From Lunularia cruciata (Eukaryota; Streptophyta; Marchantiopsida; Lunulariales; Lunulariaceae), in contig OX419760.1 in the NCBI GenBank assembly GCA_948567375.1, positions 806,001-870,000 of the forward strand: DNA of 64,000 nucleotides, written 5' to 3'. The notes under the pieces were generated by a model. That model was given only the letters and a program-made list of their open reading frames with translations. It was not told where the DNA came from and searched no databases. Made by a program: the position numbers and the translations under genes. Shown one piece after another: positions 1 through 11,036 of this stretch. How positions within the stretch are numbered: the first letter of the stretch is position 1; each line of letters begins with the position of its first letter.

Positions 1-515
1 TTGGAGGATACAATTAGAGTTTTGTCTGCTTTTGCACTCTACCTAGAGACATTGAGTTTATAAGTTCAACTCATATATGCAAGTTATGGAGTCTACAAGT
101 AATCAACTTTCCTCTTACTTCCCATTAGAATTCTGTTTCTAGTAAGAGATTAAAGAGCTATAGACTCTTCTTTAAGAGAGGATGCTTTTTGTAGCTTGTT
201 TTATGAGACAATTTGTTTAGGCTACAATACATGCTCAATTATTCACTCATTTTGAGAACACACAAGTGGTAAGGTATTTCATCATGATAAGGTGCTATAT
301 CCCTAGAGCCTCCTATTTGGCACGTGCTTCCCAAGCTTAGATGTACTCTTATCCCATCTGCATACATTTTATAGAATGATATGCCAACCTCTCTTTACTC
401 TATTTGAACTATGCATATTCTCACAACTATTAGATGAAGTAGTATATGTTATAGATAGCTCTTCCCTCAACTATGGGAGGATGAAGTCCTATATATTGCT
501 TATTATACCATAAAC
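1..515. other. AT-rich stretch, nothing recognised
   Basis: I see no credible coding region, RNA gene or repeat boundary in this AT-rich stretch. It may be decayed transposon DNA continuing from outside the window. Confidence 0.4.
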
Positions 516-1030
516 TTATTCTAGTTCATGTGCTCTAGTGATAACCTTACTAGCATATAGGTTTTTATACCATGGTTGCACTTTTCTCTTGGCATTTATG
601 TCAATAATTAAATCTTTTTGATTTCCAATTATATATTTGTTTTGCTCACAACATGTTACTAGGCCTTGCTTGCATAACACTTCTTTCTTGTATTGAATTT
701 GTATCACTAGACTCTCTTTCTAAGACTCACTAAGATGATTCACAAAAATCTCATTTATATCAATAAATATATGTACACTCACACCCTTACCAAAAAACTT
801 CATTGATGCATTTTTACATGATAGAGTTAGGATGCTCTCTTTTGGAGGACAAGACTCCGGATCTTGGCTCCATATCTCCTTTCTGACCAAGGACTTTTGG
901 TTCATGTTTGAGGAGTTTACTATGGCACTACATTTATGTTTAGGTTTACCACACCTACCACTTTTAGGGCTATGAGACCAATGTGCATGTGGATCTCCAA
1001 TATGATAAACATGACATACACATTTTACAA
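516..1030 (-). pseudogene. Decayed Cys/His-rich reading frame, unknown family
   Basis: On the minus strand one frame runs from about 1030 to 516 with a single internal stop near 708-719. Its N-terminal part is rich in Cys and His: two Cys separated by one residue, then several His, then a GRCGKP segment followed by His and Cys. The later part is charged and unremarkable. I do not recognise the family. The spacing does not fit a standard CCHC knuckle. Continuity of one frame across about 500 bp with clustered Cys/His suggests a former protein, perhaps transposon-borne, but no neighbouring gene supports a function. Confidence 0.3.
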
Positions 1031-1084
1031 TATGTTATAGATGTAGAGCACACTAGAGTTCATGATCCCATCCACAATACAATT

Positions 1085-1727
1085 GTATAGATTGTAGTAA
1101 TATCGAATTAGCAAAACCTCATTTAGAATTATTTTTTTGACTACTAGGCAATCAATTATGCTTGCTTAAAGAAGTTGCATTGCAAACCTGACTATCACTA
1201 AGTAAGGATTTAATATTTGACGCCCTTGGTGGAAACAATACAAAATTTGGTACCACATGAACTTCACATGTAAGAAGTCTAAGCTAGAACTCCGATAGGT
1301 TTGGTGGTACTCCCATAAGGCAGAATGATTCTTCTAGCATTATGAATCTGATAATACATAAAGCACCTTGGCAATGAAGAAATTCCATGCTCTAAATATG
1401 TTAATCACTAGATTATAGTAATATCAAATTAGCAAAACCTCATTTAGAAGTTTTGTTGACTACCAGGCAATCAGTTATGCTTGCTTGAAGAAGTTGCATT
1501 GCAAACCTGAAGATCACTAGGTAAGGATTGAATCTCTTATGCCCTTGGTGGAAACATACAAAAATTTGGTACCACATGAACTTCACATGTAAGAAGTCTA
1601 AGCTAGAACTCCGAGAGGTTCGATGGTACCCCCTAGGCAGAAAGATTTTTCTAGCATTATGAATCTGATAGACACATAAAGCACCTTGGTAATGACAAAA
1701 TTCCATCATCTAACTATGTTAATCACT
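1085..1727. repeat. Two-copy tandem duplication, 321-bp unit
   Basis: Units start near 1085 and 1406; the shared landmark 'aatatc(g/a)aattagcaaaacc' recurs with a period of 321 bp. The copies differ at scattered positions and by small indels, so the duplication is not recent. The second unit contains an 89-codon minus-strand open frame that I do not recognise; the first unit holds a broken version of it. Confidence 0.85.
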
Positions 1728-1868
1728 TCTAAGTGGTGAACATCTATATATGCAAGATCCTAGATCATCTTGGGAATTTAGAAAATTCAGTATAATGGGA
1801 TTAAATGGCTTTTTGGAGTTATGAACTATGTAGACTAAATTCAACCTTGCGGGGCAATAACCTTTATA

Positions 1869-2334
1869 CTTGGTCTGAGATGATCAGGTGATAGTGGCGG
1901 ATGTTGTGGTTACAGACCATATGCATGATGTAGTTTAGGAGGGAGTGATTACTCATCCTCTCGGATGGGCGGTGAGCAGTGCTGCAACACACAAGGTCAC
2001 CTCTTTGTTCGTCTAGCATTGGAGTTATATGGAGCAATAGACATGACGTTTGACATATTTGTGCATGAGAGCTTATCATATTAGACGTCAGTGGTATCAG
2101 TCTCACTCTCATACATTGTATCATACTTTAGAAAGCATGTGTCCATTGCTCTTCAGAGCATTGGTTGGTGCAATTCCTAGGAGTCCAATCATTCTAGGTG
2201 ATGTTTCTGCAGACACTCCGGATGTTTATAGACGTTACAAAATTGCATAACGAAATTGCATAGCTTGGATATCTTAGGTGTGGTAGTGCAGATTTCTCAT
2301 ATGGAGACCATTGTCTTTTTGTCTCTCCCTTGTA
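1869..2334 (+). mobile_element. 5'-truncated LINE fragment: endonuclease C-terminus plus 3' UTR
   Basis: This plus-strand fragment matches the 3' end of the LINE at 4187-13140 in the opposite orientation. It starts inside the restriction-like endonuclease at the conserved ADVVVTD strand, continues with several stops through the terminal region, and then carries the same 3' UTR, ending in the shared tail gtctctccc(t)ttgta. The 5' truncation is what target-primed reverse transcription commonly produces. It is too degraded to encode anything. Confidence 0.8.
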
Positions 2335-4183
2335 TGAGGTCTTCCATCCTTCTTGTGTTCTATGAGATAGGCTCGCTTGCCTTGCGAGGACATAGACGGG
2401 ATACAGAAGAATAGAAAAGGAATATAGAGAACCAAATCACCCCGGTGTATTTGCAGAGATTATCCTACGTGGTCGCCTTTATCTCTTTGCGGAGTAACAG
2501 ACCTATCTTCCATCACTACCATGATACCTATTCCCTCCGGTGTTGTCCTTCGCTATGCTAGGATCTTATCAGGATGTCAGGAAACAACAGCAAACTTTGT
2601 AATCTTGTCGGAACTCTGTTGAGGAGGAGTAGCGCCTCCGCTGTAGGTTCTAGCAGGAAGCTACAGAAGACATGGAGACGAACTGTAACGGATAGAAACG
2701 CATGCGGTTCCCACGATGTCCTCCAGAATTACCCTCGCACTTTTCGACAACTTCCTGGACGGCAGGAGAAGTGAGCAACATAGGAGGTGGAGCTTCAAGC
2801 TGCAGAGCATATCAGGAATTTTGCCTCCTATACCGTAGAGTGACGTGGAAGAACGTTTCTTGAAGGACTCTACGTGACGGTGTTTTCCGTTACTTCCACA
2901 GTAACCAAATCTGCAACGGCAAATTCGTCGTGCATACATACATCGTGCCTATAAGCTCACCGCCAAATAAGTTCACCGGATAAATGGGTCGTCTCTTGGC
3001 ACACAACATCCAAGTCATAAATTCGGTCATGCAACTTCTCTCAATCAGGCACATATATGAGGTTGTCAGTGGATTGAAAGCCCTACCGAGGAAGCATCAG
3101 ACTTGACAAGACTACTATCACTTACATCGACATTTTCTCATAACATGATCTGCAAACCCATAAGGCAAACTGTTAGCACAAACCGCGTGAGTATTCCTGA
3201 CCTGTGTAGTGTAAAACTATGAAATAATCATCCTACCATCATCAGCCACACAGCAAACGGAAATTGCTGAAAGGAATTCAATCCAGTAATATACAAAAAC
3301 GCTTGGATCTGGTTCCTAAACAATAACACTTGGATCTGGTTCTTAAATATGATCCGGAGCACCATACAACGTACATCGGTTCCTCTGCAGTAGTAGTAAG
3401 GAAATCATGTCAGTACCTGTTCCTAGATGCATGATGGGCCACGGCGTTTAAGAGTAAAGATCTTGTCAGGCCTATCCAAAATCAGCGCGCTGGATAAACG
3501 AAAAGTCTGCTTTTCGAGTTCAAAAAAGACAAGGCACATAGAACGCATGAAGGATAGGAAAACCCATCAAACCGTACTAAGAGAGACAAAAAGATTAAAT
3601 AAAATTAGGCCCCATAATATCGATAAAAAATCTACCCTACCGCACCTATCGCATCTGTTCTGCACTTTTTCAAGCTCAGGAACACGGTTTAAGTGCACCA
3701 CTTCCTTGCGATAACCTGCACAACGATAACCTGCACTGTGAGCATTATTGTGAACAAAGTATCGGAAAGGATAGGAACAACAGCAGCTTTGCTGTTGACA
3801 ATTGTCAGTGCGCACTGTTAGCATTATTGTGAGCAAAGTATCGGAAAGGATAGGAACAGCAGCTTATTTGTTGACAATTGTCAGTGCTCTGCATCGGTAT
3901 TCTCACGGCCTTCTACAAGCGCCACGTTGATTGATTTACCTGCTTGCATGATTACTTTTGACTAAAATTAGACGAAGACCGTTGCTTTGGACTTTGGTTT
4001 TTCTGGACTCTAAGACATGTTTAGGACACGTCAAAGTGGTATTTGGATGAAAATCAAATCGATTTATATTGTTAATCGGTGCGATGCAAATCGGCGTAAT
4101 ACAAATACGAGTGAGGGTAAATTTGAAGTTAATAATCACCAATAAGTGGAAAGGCGAGATTAAGAAAAAGGCGAGAAAGGAAG
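2335..4183. other. Unrecognised region with a short tandem repeat
   Basis: No gene is recognisable here; short open frames on both strands give no familiar motif. Base composition is less AT-rich than the flanks at about 2400-3500. At about 3734-3890 a roughly 79-bp unit occurs twice, built around 'gcattattgtgaacaaagtatcgg' (first 20 bases shared) and an inner inverted repeat 'ttgacaattgtca'. This could be low-copy host sequence, but I see nothing that proves it. Confidence 0.4.
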
Positions 4184-4186
4184 CTT

Positions 4187-4433
4187 ACAAGGGAGAGACA
4201 AAAAAGGTAACATGGGGCTAAGCCCCAATAGAGTCTATATGAGAAATCTGCCCTACCGCTCCTAAGGTATCCGAACTATGCAAGTCATACGGTCTACACA
4301 CAATTAGAGCATCCGAAGAAACATCACCTAATATGATTGCTCTCCTATGGATTGCACCAGCCACTGCACTCTATAGAGCAAGGTACACACGCTGTCTAAA
4401 ATATGCTACAAAGTATGAGAGAGAGTGGTACCC
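4187..4433 (-). other. LINE 3' UTR
   Basis: This non-coding tail is shared with the copies at 2100-2334 and 14057-14144 (plus strand). Conserved blocks are 'ggtgcaatcc', 'taggtgatgtttct', 'tcttaggtg(t)ggta' and the terminal 'gtctctcccttgta'. Because the three copies diverge right after this terminus, it marks the 3' end recognised by the element's RT. Confidence 0.75.
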
Positions 4434-4931
4434 CTAACGCCTAACATGATAAGCTCTCGTGCACTCCTTGACAAATGTGTCAAATGCCGTGTCCATCGCT
4501 CCATATAACTCCAAGGCTAGAGGAACAAAGAGGTGACCTCGCTGCATGCCCCTATACTTGGAGATCTTGCAACATGCTGCTGCACTTGCCGCCCATCCAG
4601 GGGGATAGGTAATCACTCCTTCCGAAACTATATCCCATGTAGGGTCCGTAACCACAACATCTGCCACTGTCACTTGATCATCTCGGACCAAATTTAAGTC
4701 TGCCTTGACACATGTTGTGTGCAAAGCATACGAACGCTCCCTCCAAGCCAAGTATCCACTCTCTTGTGCCATAGCAAACACTATATCCCTAATGGCATCA
4801 TGGGTAGCTATCCTCTGTCCTCCAAAGGGACACCGTGTCATGTGGACTTTTGCTGCATCTAGTGTAGAACCACACTCACAAGTGAGTAATGAAGATGCAG
4901 ATGGGTGGACCAAACCTAAGCGAAACCTCAT
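4434..4931 (-). pseudogene. LINE C-terminal zinc knuckle and restriction-like endonuclease
   Basis: This 165-codon frame starts with CECG, then H-x3-C, completing a C-x-C...H-x3-C knuckle, then a RIATHDAIRDIV helix, and then a strand ending KADLNLV followed by VTVADVVVTDP. The knuckle followed by R..H and a (P/A)D...(V)D core matches the restriction-like endonuclease of R2-type elements, which nicks the target for priming. The expected Pro of the PD motif is Ala here (KAD). The assignment is by pattern only. The frame ends at a stop just before the 3' UTR. Confidence 0.65.
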
Positions 4932-5111
4932 TGCTCTAGAGAAAGTAGCTGGTGCGAGTCAAAATGCCCTAATTCACGATCGAGCTAGGATCCAAGAGCC
5001 TGCACCCTTGCCAGAGCAAGAGCAAAGACGTGCTCTAGTAGCTTGAGGAATGGACGAGTCGACTAAGAGAGAATGTAGCGTATGCTCATAATGTCGCTCC
5101 ATCAAGGAAGA

Positions 5112-5814
5112 CTATAAAATTTTAGTCCAATATGACGATAATAAAGCAAAAGGTTGAAAATCCTCTCGTGCTTGTGAGGATAGACTATCTCTTGTCTGCC
5201 GTAATAACACCTGGAGAGAAAAGGATCTTCCCTCCACCTCTATCACATAAGTCTCCAAAACCAACCTATCAACAACCACAAAACAAGAGGAAAGTATTGG
5301 TACCGAGAGAGCCCAACTACCCAAAAATGCTATAGGTACCGTCTCCTCCATAGATAGCAAGCCAAACCCACCACATGAGATGGGCAGAGCCATCTATCTA
5401 TGTGCCAAATCCCCTGTCACACTCAAAAGTCCCTAGTCCAATAATATCACCAAAGACTCCCATAATCATCTTATCAAATGCTATCAGAAGTGAAAGGAAG
5501 GCCGATGAGGGAGGAACTATGCGGATGAGGTAGGATGGACGACAAGCAATATTGGAAGAGAGTATACCAAATGCCACTTGCGAATCTCCTAGTAACGGAA
5601 AGTCATCCACATGGAGAACATCCTCTACAAGGGTAGCATCTAAGAAGCGTGTGACAAAATCCTCTGATCCTACTGGCACTCCAAGAACACGAAGTCCATC
5701 TATGGATGTGATACACCCGTATGGAATCTCAAGGTGGGGAGGGATACTTAAAGGGGACCATGCCCTACACTTTGACACCTTGACTCTCAAGCCTACTAGA
5801 TGTAGCTTGGTAGT
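5112..5814 (-). pseudogene. LINE reverse transcriptase, thumb/connection half
   Basis: This continues the RT on the other side of the chromovirus. The bases flanking the 5-bp TSD join in one frame (DYL on one side, TTKLHLVGL on the other), showing a single former ORF. Visible are KVSKCRAWSP, 'SIDGLRVLGVPVGS' and LGDSQVAFGIL, a conserved block after the RT active site in this LINE group. One frame break lies near 5395; the second part (5393-5112) is less conserved. Confidence 0.75.
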
Positions 5815-5972
5815 CAAGTTGTAACAATATGGAGTTTAGCAACATAGTTAGTAAGGCTAACAAAGTAGAGAAGAAGCCAAATTAGCCTAGAGTATTCCAA
5901 AATCATCTAGAAAGCTTCTTGGGGAGCTTCCTGACTAGTTAACTTGCGCTCCAAGCAAGTAGCTCCTAGAAG

Positions 5973-6111
5973 GAAGCTTCTAGAAGCTTCTAACTAGCTT
6001 AGGTTGCACGCCAAGTAGGCGGCTTCTAGAAAGAAGCTTCTTGAGAAGCTTCTTAGTTAACTTGGCTTGCACTCTAAGAAAGTTGCTCAAGGAAGCTTCT
6101 TGAGAAGCTTC
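5973..6111 (+). promoter_or_regulatory. Heat-shock-element clusters in the 5' LTR
   Basis: At 5973-5990 the sequence is GAAgcTTCtaGAAgcTTC, a perfect four-unit match to the HSF consensus of alternating nGAAn/nTTCn pentamers. Two more clusters follow: GAAgcTTC at 6033-6040 and 6045-6052, and at 6092-6099 and 6104-6111. The TATA box lies 21 bases after the last one. The perfect cluster is kept in the 3' LTR at 11190-11207. Heat-shock-factor-driven LTRs are known from the ONSEN copia family of Arabidopsis; the same use here is inference. Confidence 0.65.
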
Positions 6112-6132
6112 TCAAGTGCCTTGTATGTTACC

Positions 6133-6140
6133 TATAAATA
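6133..6140 (+). promoter_or_regulatory. TATA box of chromovirus LTR
   Basis: TATAAATA occurs in the U3 part of the 5' LTR; the same word is at 11350-11357 in the 3' LTR. Confidence 0.7.
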
Positions 6141-6241
6141 CCAAAGCATTCATGCTGGGCATTCGGAGTTTTCCCTCATTCAAGTGTCCCAATGTGAGTT
6201 TCCATTCTCCTATTTCTCTCCTCGGTCTCGGTCTTTTACAT

Positions 6242-6253
6242 TGGTATCAGAGC
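6242..6253 (+). other. Primer binding site, tRNA-iMet
   Basis: TGGTATCAGAGC begins one base after the LTR end. It is the standard plant retrotransposon primer site complementary to the 3' end of initiator tRNA-Met. Confidence 0.9.
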
Positions 6254-6511
6254 ACTAATGGGATGGATGGAATTTATGGACCACCAAATCCACTTCCACC
6301 AAACCAATGGGATTTTTGCATCCAAATACTACCCAAGCATTGTTTCACACAATTCATCACCCCGCACTTTGGACAAGATTTTTTGCATATGATCACCATA
6401 TCTGAGGAACCCTTGGTGCTTCCGGTTGTAACTTATGGAGAACAATGGACGTGCTATTTCTGTGTGTTAGTAAATTAGATAGATTGGTAGTAGTGTGATA
6501 GAGTAGCAACC

Positions 6512-7420
6512 ATGGCGGCAATACTCAATGTTATCCTTGCTATGCAACAACAAATCAAGCACCTTACTTAGTTATTGGATAAACGAGATCTTTGACAACA
6601 AGAGCAGGTGGAGAGAGTACCAATTCGAGAAGGAGAAGATTGGATCAGATTCTCTAAACCCAAGGTATTTGAAGGCAAGAATCTTCCGGGTGTAGTGGAG
6701 AATTTTGTGTTTGATTGTGAATGTTATTTTGAAGCTACCAATCTACAAGACAAACAAAAATAGATTCTCTTGGCTTCTAGCCAATTGGATGGAGTAGCAA
6801 AGCTATGGTAGAGATTCCGAGTGGAGCAAGTTGAACAACAATTTTTTGCACCAATTTTGACATGGGTAGAATTCAAGAGCGCAATAATTAGTCAGTTCCA
6901 AGCTATAAACGCCACACAAGCTGCACGGGATAAGTTGGCAGAGTTGAAACAACTTGGCTCTGTAAGAAGTTACATCACGTTGTTCCAAAACACCATCATG
7001 CAAATTCTACATATATTGGAAGGTGAAGCTCTAGATAGAGTTGTGAGGGGCTTGAAGGCGAGAACCAAATTAGAGTAACCATGCAAGAGCCACAACACTT
7101 GGAGGAAGCCATGCGGTTGGCCAAATGTTTTGATTCCTTGGTGGCAACAACTTGGTCTCGACCTTGATCTCCACAGAGCCTACCAATATACTACCCACAA
7201 GTGGAGGAGCTAGCGCCAATGGAGATTGATGTCCTTCAACAAAGACCACTTGGCACGACAGATAGAGAGAAACTACAACAAAAGGGTGGTTGTCTTTATT
7301 GTTGCCAATTGGAGCATCGCATTGCTGAATGTCCACTCAAGAATGGACGACCTCGACAAGTTGCTTAAGTGGAGGTTGTGGAGCGGAATGATTAGGGAAA
7401 CAAAGAATCCCAATAGGAGA
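6512..7420 (+). pseudogene. gag: Chromovirus gag (capsid/nucleocapsid)
   Basis: Reading from the ATG at 6512, gag is recognisable through several stops. A capsid part contains VFEGKNLPG, 'WVEFKSAIISQFQA' and 'ELKQLGSVRSYITLFQ', and the longest open part is 6821-7075. A zinc knuckle CLYC...H...C (C-x2-C-x4-H-x4-C) lies near 7290-7335. Gag packages the RNA in virus-like particles in the cytoplasm. It is not functional here. Confidence 0.8.
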
Positions 7421-7442
7421 TTTTGAGCCGCCTATTGGGAGC

Positions 7443-7760
7443 TTGATTAGGTCCAATGGGATTGAAAGCTTGACCTATGCAAGTTTGCTTCACTTGCAAG
7501 GTACAATATCTAATTGGGATTGTAGGATTTTGGTTGATTCAAGAAGTTCAAAGAATTTCATATCTATGCAAGTAGCAAAAGAATTGGGTATTCCTATCAA
7601 GCTAGTGATTGGAAGTAGTTTGATGATGACAGATGGTAGAAAGGGTTCTGCATTCTGCACCTCGCATCTTGTTACCTTCAAGATTGGGAAGGAGTATTTG
7701 GAGTGTATGAGGTTTGTAGTGGCACCTCTACACTATGATATCATTCTATGTCTACCTTAG
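7443..7760 (+). pseudogene. Chromovirus aspartic protease
   Basis: A 105-codon open frame contains 'ILVDSRSSKNFIS', the protease active-site region. The usual DSGSS triad is DSRSS, so the Gly next to the catalytic Asp is lost. 'LGIPIKL' and the downstream hydrophobic strand fit retropepsin. It continues with stops to about 8160, a low-complexity Lys/Glu-rich linker before RT that includes a repeated 57-bp motif (gatgag ... aagtttg) at about 7880-8020. Confidence 0.75.
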
Positions 7761-8230
7761 CTTGAATATTATAAGGTTCAATTTGATTGGACCCGACACC
7801 AAATTCAAGTACAACACCAAGGTAGGAATTTCCGATTAGGTTGTCTGGCACCTCTGAGTAAGACACCTAAGAATAGTCAACCCCAAGATGAGAAGTTTGT
7901 TGAGAGGGTAGCCATAGAGCAAACCTAGAAGGGAGATGAGTCCCAAGATGGGAAGTTTGCCAAGAAGGCAACTAGGGAGCAAGCTTGGAAGAGAGATGAG
8001 TCCCTAGAAGAGAAGTTTGTTGGTAAAGCATCCATAGAGCAAGCTTTGGAGGAAGATAAGTCTGTATTTGTGGTGTGGATCAAGCCGGTTGCACAAGAAC
8101 AATCTACGGAAGGCCAAGAGCCCCATCAAGCAATGGTTGATTGGATAATTAAGGAGTTTGTGGACGTGTTCTAGATAATCTGCCAAAGGGATTACACTCC
8201 AATTGAGGTATGCCCTTCAAGATCAAGTAA

Positions 8231-8756
8231 TTGCCAAGGAGTACTCCAGTGAGTAGACTGATCTATCAACTCTCACCAAAGGAGTTGAAAGAGTTACAAA
8301 CAACACTTACAGAGTTGTTAGAGAAGGACTTCATACAACATAGTACCTCTCCTTGGAGAGCACCGGTACTATTTGTTCCAAAGAAGGATGGAGGACTTTT
8401 TTTCTATATTGATTATTGTGGGCGTAATAAGCAAACCATGAAGAATGCATATCCCTTGGATCAATGACTTGCTTGATCAACTAAGTGGAGCACGCTACTT
8501 TTCCAAGCTAGATCTTTGTAGCAGCTATTGGCAAATTCCTATTGATAGAGAGGATGTGCAAAAGACTGCCTTTTGCACAAGGTATGGGCATTTTGAGTGG
8601 AAAGTTCTACCTTTCAGACTCACTAATGCTCCAACATTCTTCATGGATCAGATGCATTGGGTGTTGGATGGACTACTGGATAGATCTGTGGTGGTGTTCT
8701 TGGATGATATCTTAATCTATAGCAAGACAGAGGTGGAACATGTGAATCATGTGTGA
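8231..8756 (+). pseudogene. Chromovirus reverse transcriptase
   Basis: There are two overlapping frames, 8231-8467 and 8445-8756, joined by a frameshift near 8460. Present are '[16 protein letters not shown]' (fingers), motif A 'FSKLDLCSSYWQIPI', motif B 'LPFRLTNAPTFF' (normally FGLTNAPATF) and motif C FLDD at 8697-8708 with both Asp. The RT copies genomic RNA to cDNA within particles. The frameshift and altered motif B make it inactive. Confidence 0.9.
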
Positions 8757-8801
8757 GAAGTCCTAAGACAACTACAACAATGGAAATTTTACTGCAAGAA
8801 G

Positions 8802-9520
8802 TTGAAGTGTGCCTTTTGGCAGAAGGAGGTTACCTTCTTGGATCATAAGATCTTATTTGAGGGGATTAAGATGGAGGAAGAGAAAATCAAGGCCATTACT
8901 AATTGGCCTACTCCAAAAGATGCTACAAAAGTACGGGCATTCAATGGATTGGCCAATTTTTACCGATGGTTCATCCATTATTATGCTCATGTCACTGCAC
9001 CATTGACTGATCTCTTGGGAAAGAACTTGAGTTTCCAATGGACCACCAAGCATGAAGAAGCATTCCAGAAGTTAAAGCATATGGTATCTTCAAGACCCAT
9101 TCTTCAACCATATGATCCTCAACTACCTTGTGTGGTTGATTTTGATGTTTCTAACTTTGCAATTAGAGCAATGCTGCAACAAGAATTCCCAGATGGACTC
9201 CATCCCATTGCCTTTGTGTCTTGCCAACTCAATACAGCTGAACAAAACTACTCTACTTGAGATCAAGAACAACTTGCAATGGTATACGCTACCAAGGTAT
9301 GGAGGTATTACCTCTTGGGGAAACAAGTGATCATGCAAACTAATCACAAACCATTGTTGCAGACCTTATACTTGGAACACATAAGGAGTCAACATCATCA
9401 ATGTGAAGAACAACTCCAATTGTATGACATCAAACTTGAGTACAAACCAGATTGGTTCTATGTCATCCCTGATGCTTTATCACAACGACTTGATTTGAAG
9501 TCTCTTCCTCTCATCATAGT
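8802..9520 (+). pseudogene. Chromovirus RT connection and RNase H
   Basis: Frames 8802-9260 and 9279-9713 cover the RT thumb ('NGLANFYRWFIHYY'), the RNase H start (VVDFDVSNFAIRAML, normally with a catalytic DAS), 'CQLNTAEQNYST' and 'MQTNHKPLLQTL'. A stop at 9258 separates the two parts. RNase H removes the RNA strand during cDNA synthesis. Confidence 0.85.
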
Positions 9521-10830
9521 GGCAATTTCAACGGTATCAATTGACTCCAAGGTCCAAAACAAGTTTCAGTCAGCTCTACACCAAGATCTCTTCTTCCAAA
9601 TGATACATGGTTGCCTTACGGCATGTGATAAGGAGTACAACACCTTCTCTATCAAGGAGGGCCTTTTATTCCATGAAGACCGGATCTATGTTCCAACTAA
9701 AGGTGATCTTTGACTTGTGTGCCTTCAAGAAGCCCATGATTTACCCATTGTTGGTCACATGGGTGTGGACAAGACCTTGGGTACCCTCCAACGTCAATGG
9801 TGATGGCCGAACATGACAAGAGATGTTCAAGAAATTGGTCCGATTGTGTGAGAGCTGCCAACGTAACAAGGCTAGCAACCAAAAGCCAAGTGGACTCCTT
9901 CAACCACTCACCATTCCATCCACTTGCTGGGAGCATGTGAGCTTGGATCTCATCACATCTTTGCCAAAGACAAAACAAGGACACACCGCAATTGTGGTGT
10001 TTGTGGATAAGCTTAGTAAGCAAATCTACTTGGCACCAACCTGTGATACCATGGATGCTCCAACCTTAGTGCAAATCTACTTTGACAATGTCTTCAAGCA
10101 TCATGGGATGCTATGTGTACTCATCTCCGATCATGATCCTCAATTTACTAGGAAGTTTTGGCAAGCACTCTTCTAGATACTTGGCACCAAGCTTGCTTTG
10201 TCCACGACCTATCATCCTCAAACTAAGGGACAAACCAAACATGAAAATCGTACATTGGAGGATATGCCATGTGCCTTTGTCAATGTCTACTATACCAATT
10301 GAGATGAATATCTTGTAGCTGCAAAATTGGCCTACAACAATTCCAAACAGGCAAGCACCAGATTTTCTCTTTTCTTTCTTAATTTTGGCCAAGATCCATT
10401 TGTTCAAGATTCTCTTCTTGCTCCCTCTCCATCTCAAATTCCTCATACTTCCACTTTCTTGACCACTATATCCCACTCTCTCCAACAAGCCAAGTCTCAC
10501 CTCCTTGTTGCTCAAAATTGCCAAAAACAATATGCGGACCACCATCATTGTGATCTCACCTTTGAAGTTGGTGATAAAGTCATGCTATCCTCTAGTAACC
10601 TCCCTCTCCCACTTGATACCCAAGTTCGTAAACTTGCCCCTAATTGGATAGGACACCTTGATATCACCAAAATTGTCTCTCCTGTTGCTTATCAACTTGC
10701 CTTGCCTTGTCATATGCGTATCCATCCTATCTTTCATGTTTCCAAGTTTAAACCCTTTGTTCCTTACCCCTCTTTCTTTTCCTCTTGAGTCCAACCTCCC
10801 CCTCTTCCTGTCCCTATCAATGATCATGAG
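9520..10830 (+). pseudogene. Chromovirus integrase
   Basis: The zinc-binding HHCC region is at about 9725-9870 (GHMGVDKT ... CESCQRNK) and the core at 9930-10260: Asp in SLDLITSLP, Asp in ISDHDPQF. The region that should hold the catalytic Glu reads KGQTKHENRTLED where GQTER is usual, so the Glu is probably replaced. The GPY/F-like C-terminal domain is at about 10570-10770 ('GDKVMLSS', 'LAPNWIGHLDITKIV', 'HPIFHVSKFKPF'). Several stops are present. Confidence 0.85.
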
Positions 10831-10996
10831 GAGTATGAAGTTGATTGTATCCTTGCACGTTGCCATATTCAACAAGGCCTTGCCAACATACGGAGTACAA
10901 GATCCTTTGGAAAGGGTATCCCCTTTATGATGCCAAATGGGAACCTCTTTCTCACCTCCAGAATGCGTAGATGGCCATCCAAGAATTCAAAGCTTC
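10831..10996 (+). pseudogene. Chromodomain at the integrase C-terminus
   Basis: EYEVDCILAR is followed, after a frameshift, by KILWKGYPLYDAKWEPLSHL and MAIQEF. This is the chromodomain pattern EYEVExIL...VKWKGYxxxxxTWEP...F, with the aromatic W, Y and W of the fold. Such domains steer chromovirus integration to chromatin carrying particular histone marks. Confidence 0.85.
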
Positions 10997-11022
10997 ATTG
11001 GCAATTAAGACGTCACCAACTA

Positions 11023-11036
11023 GCGGCGGGGGAATA
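11023..11036 (+). other. Polypurine tract
   Basis: GCGGCGGGGGAATA lies directly before the 3' LTR start (TGTAAC at 11037). It is the plus-strand primer site. Confidence 0.8.

Larger units (their letters stand above)
5820..6240 (+). repeat. Chromovirus 5' LTR
   Basis: This 421-bp LTR starts tgtaacaatatgg and ends tcttttaca. It contains three heat-shock-element-like clusters at 5973-5990, 6033-6052 and 6092-6111, and a TATA box TATAAATA at 6133-6140. Transcription would begin shortly downstream, making the last 70 bases R-U5. Confidence 0.95.

Noticed and set aside
2574-2939. Possible host gene exon in the less AT-rich stretch
   Set aside because: Short frames overlap on both strands, no motif, no splice-site pattern I could defend.
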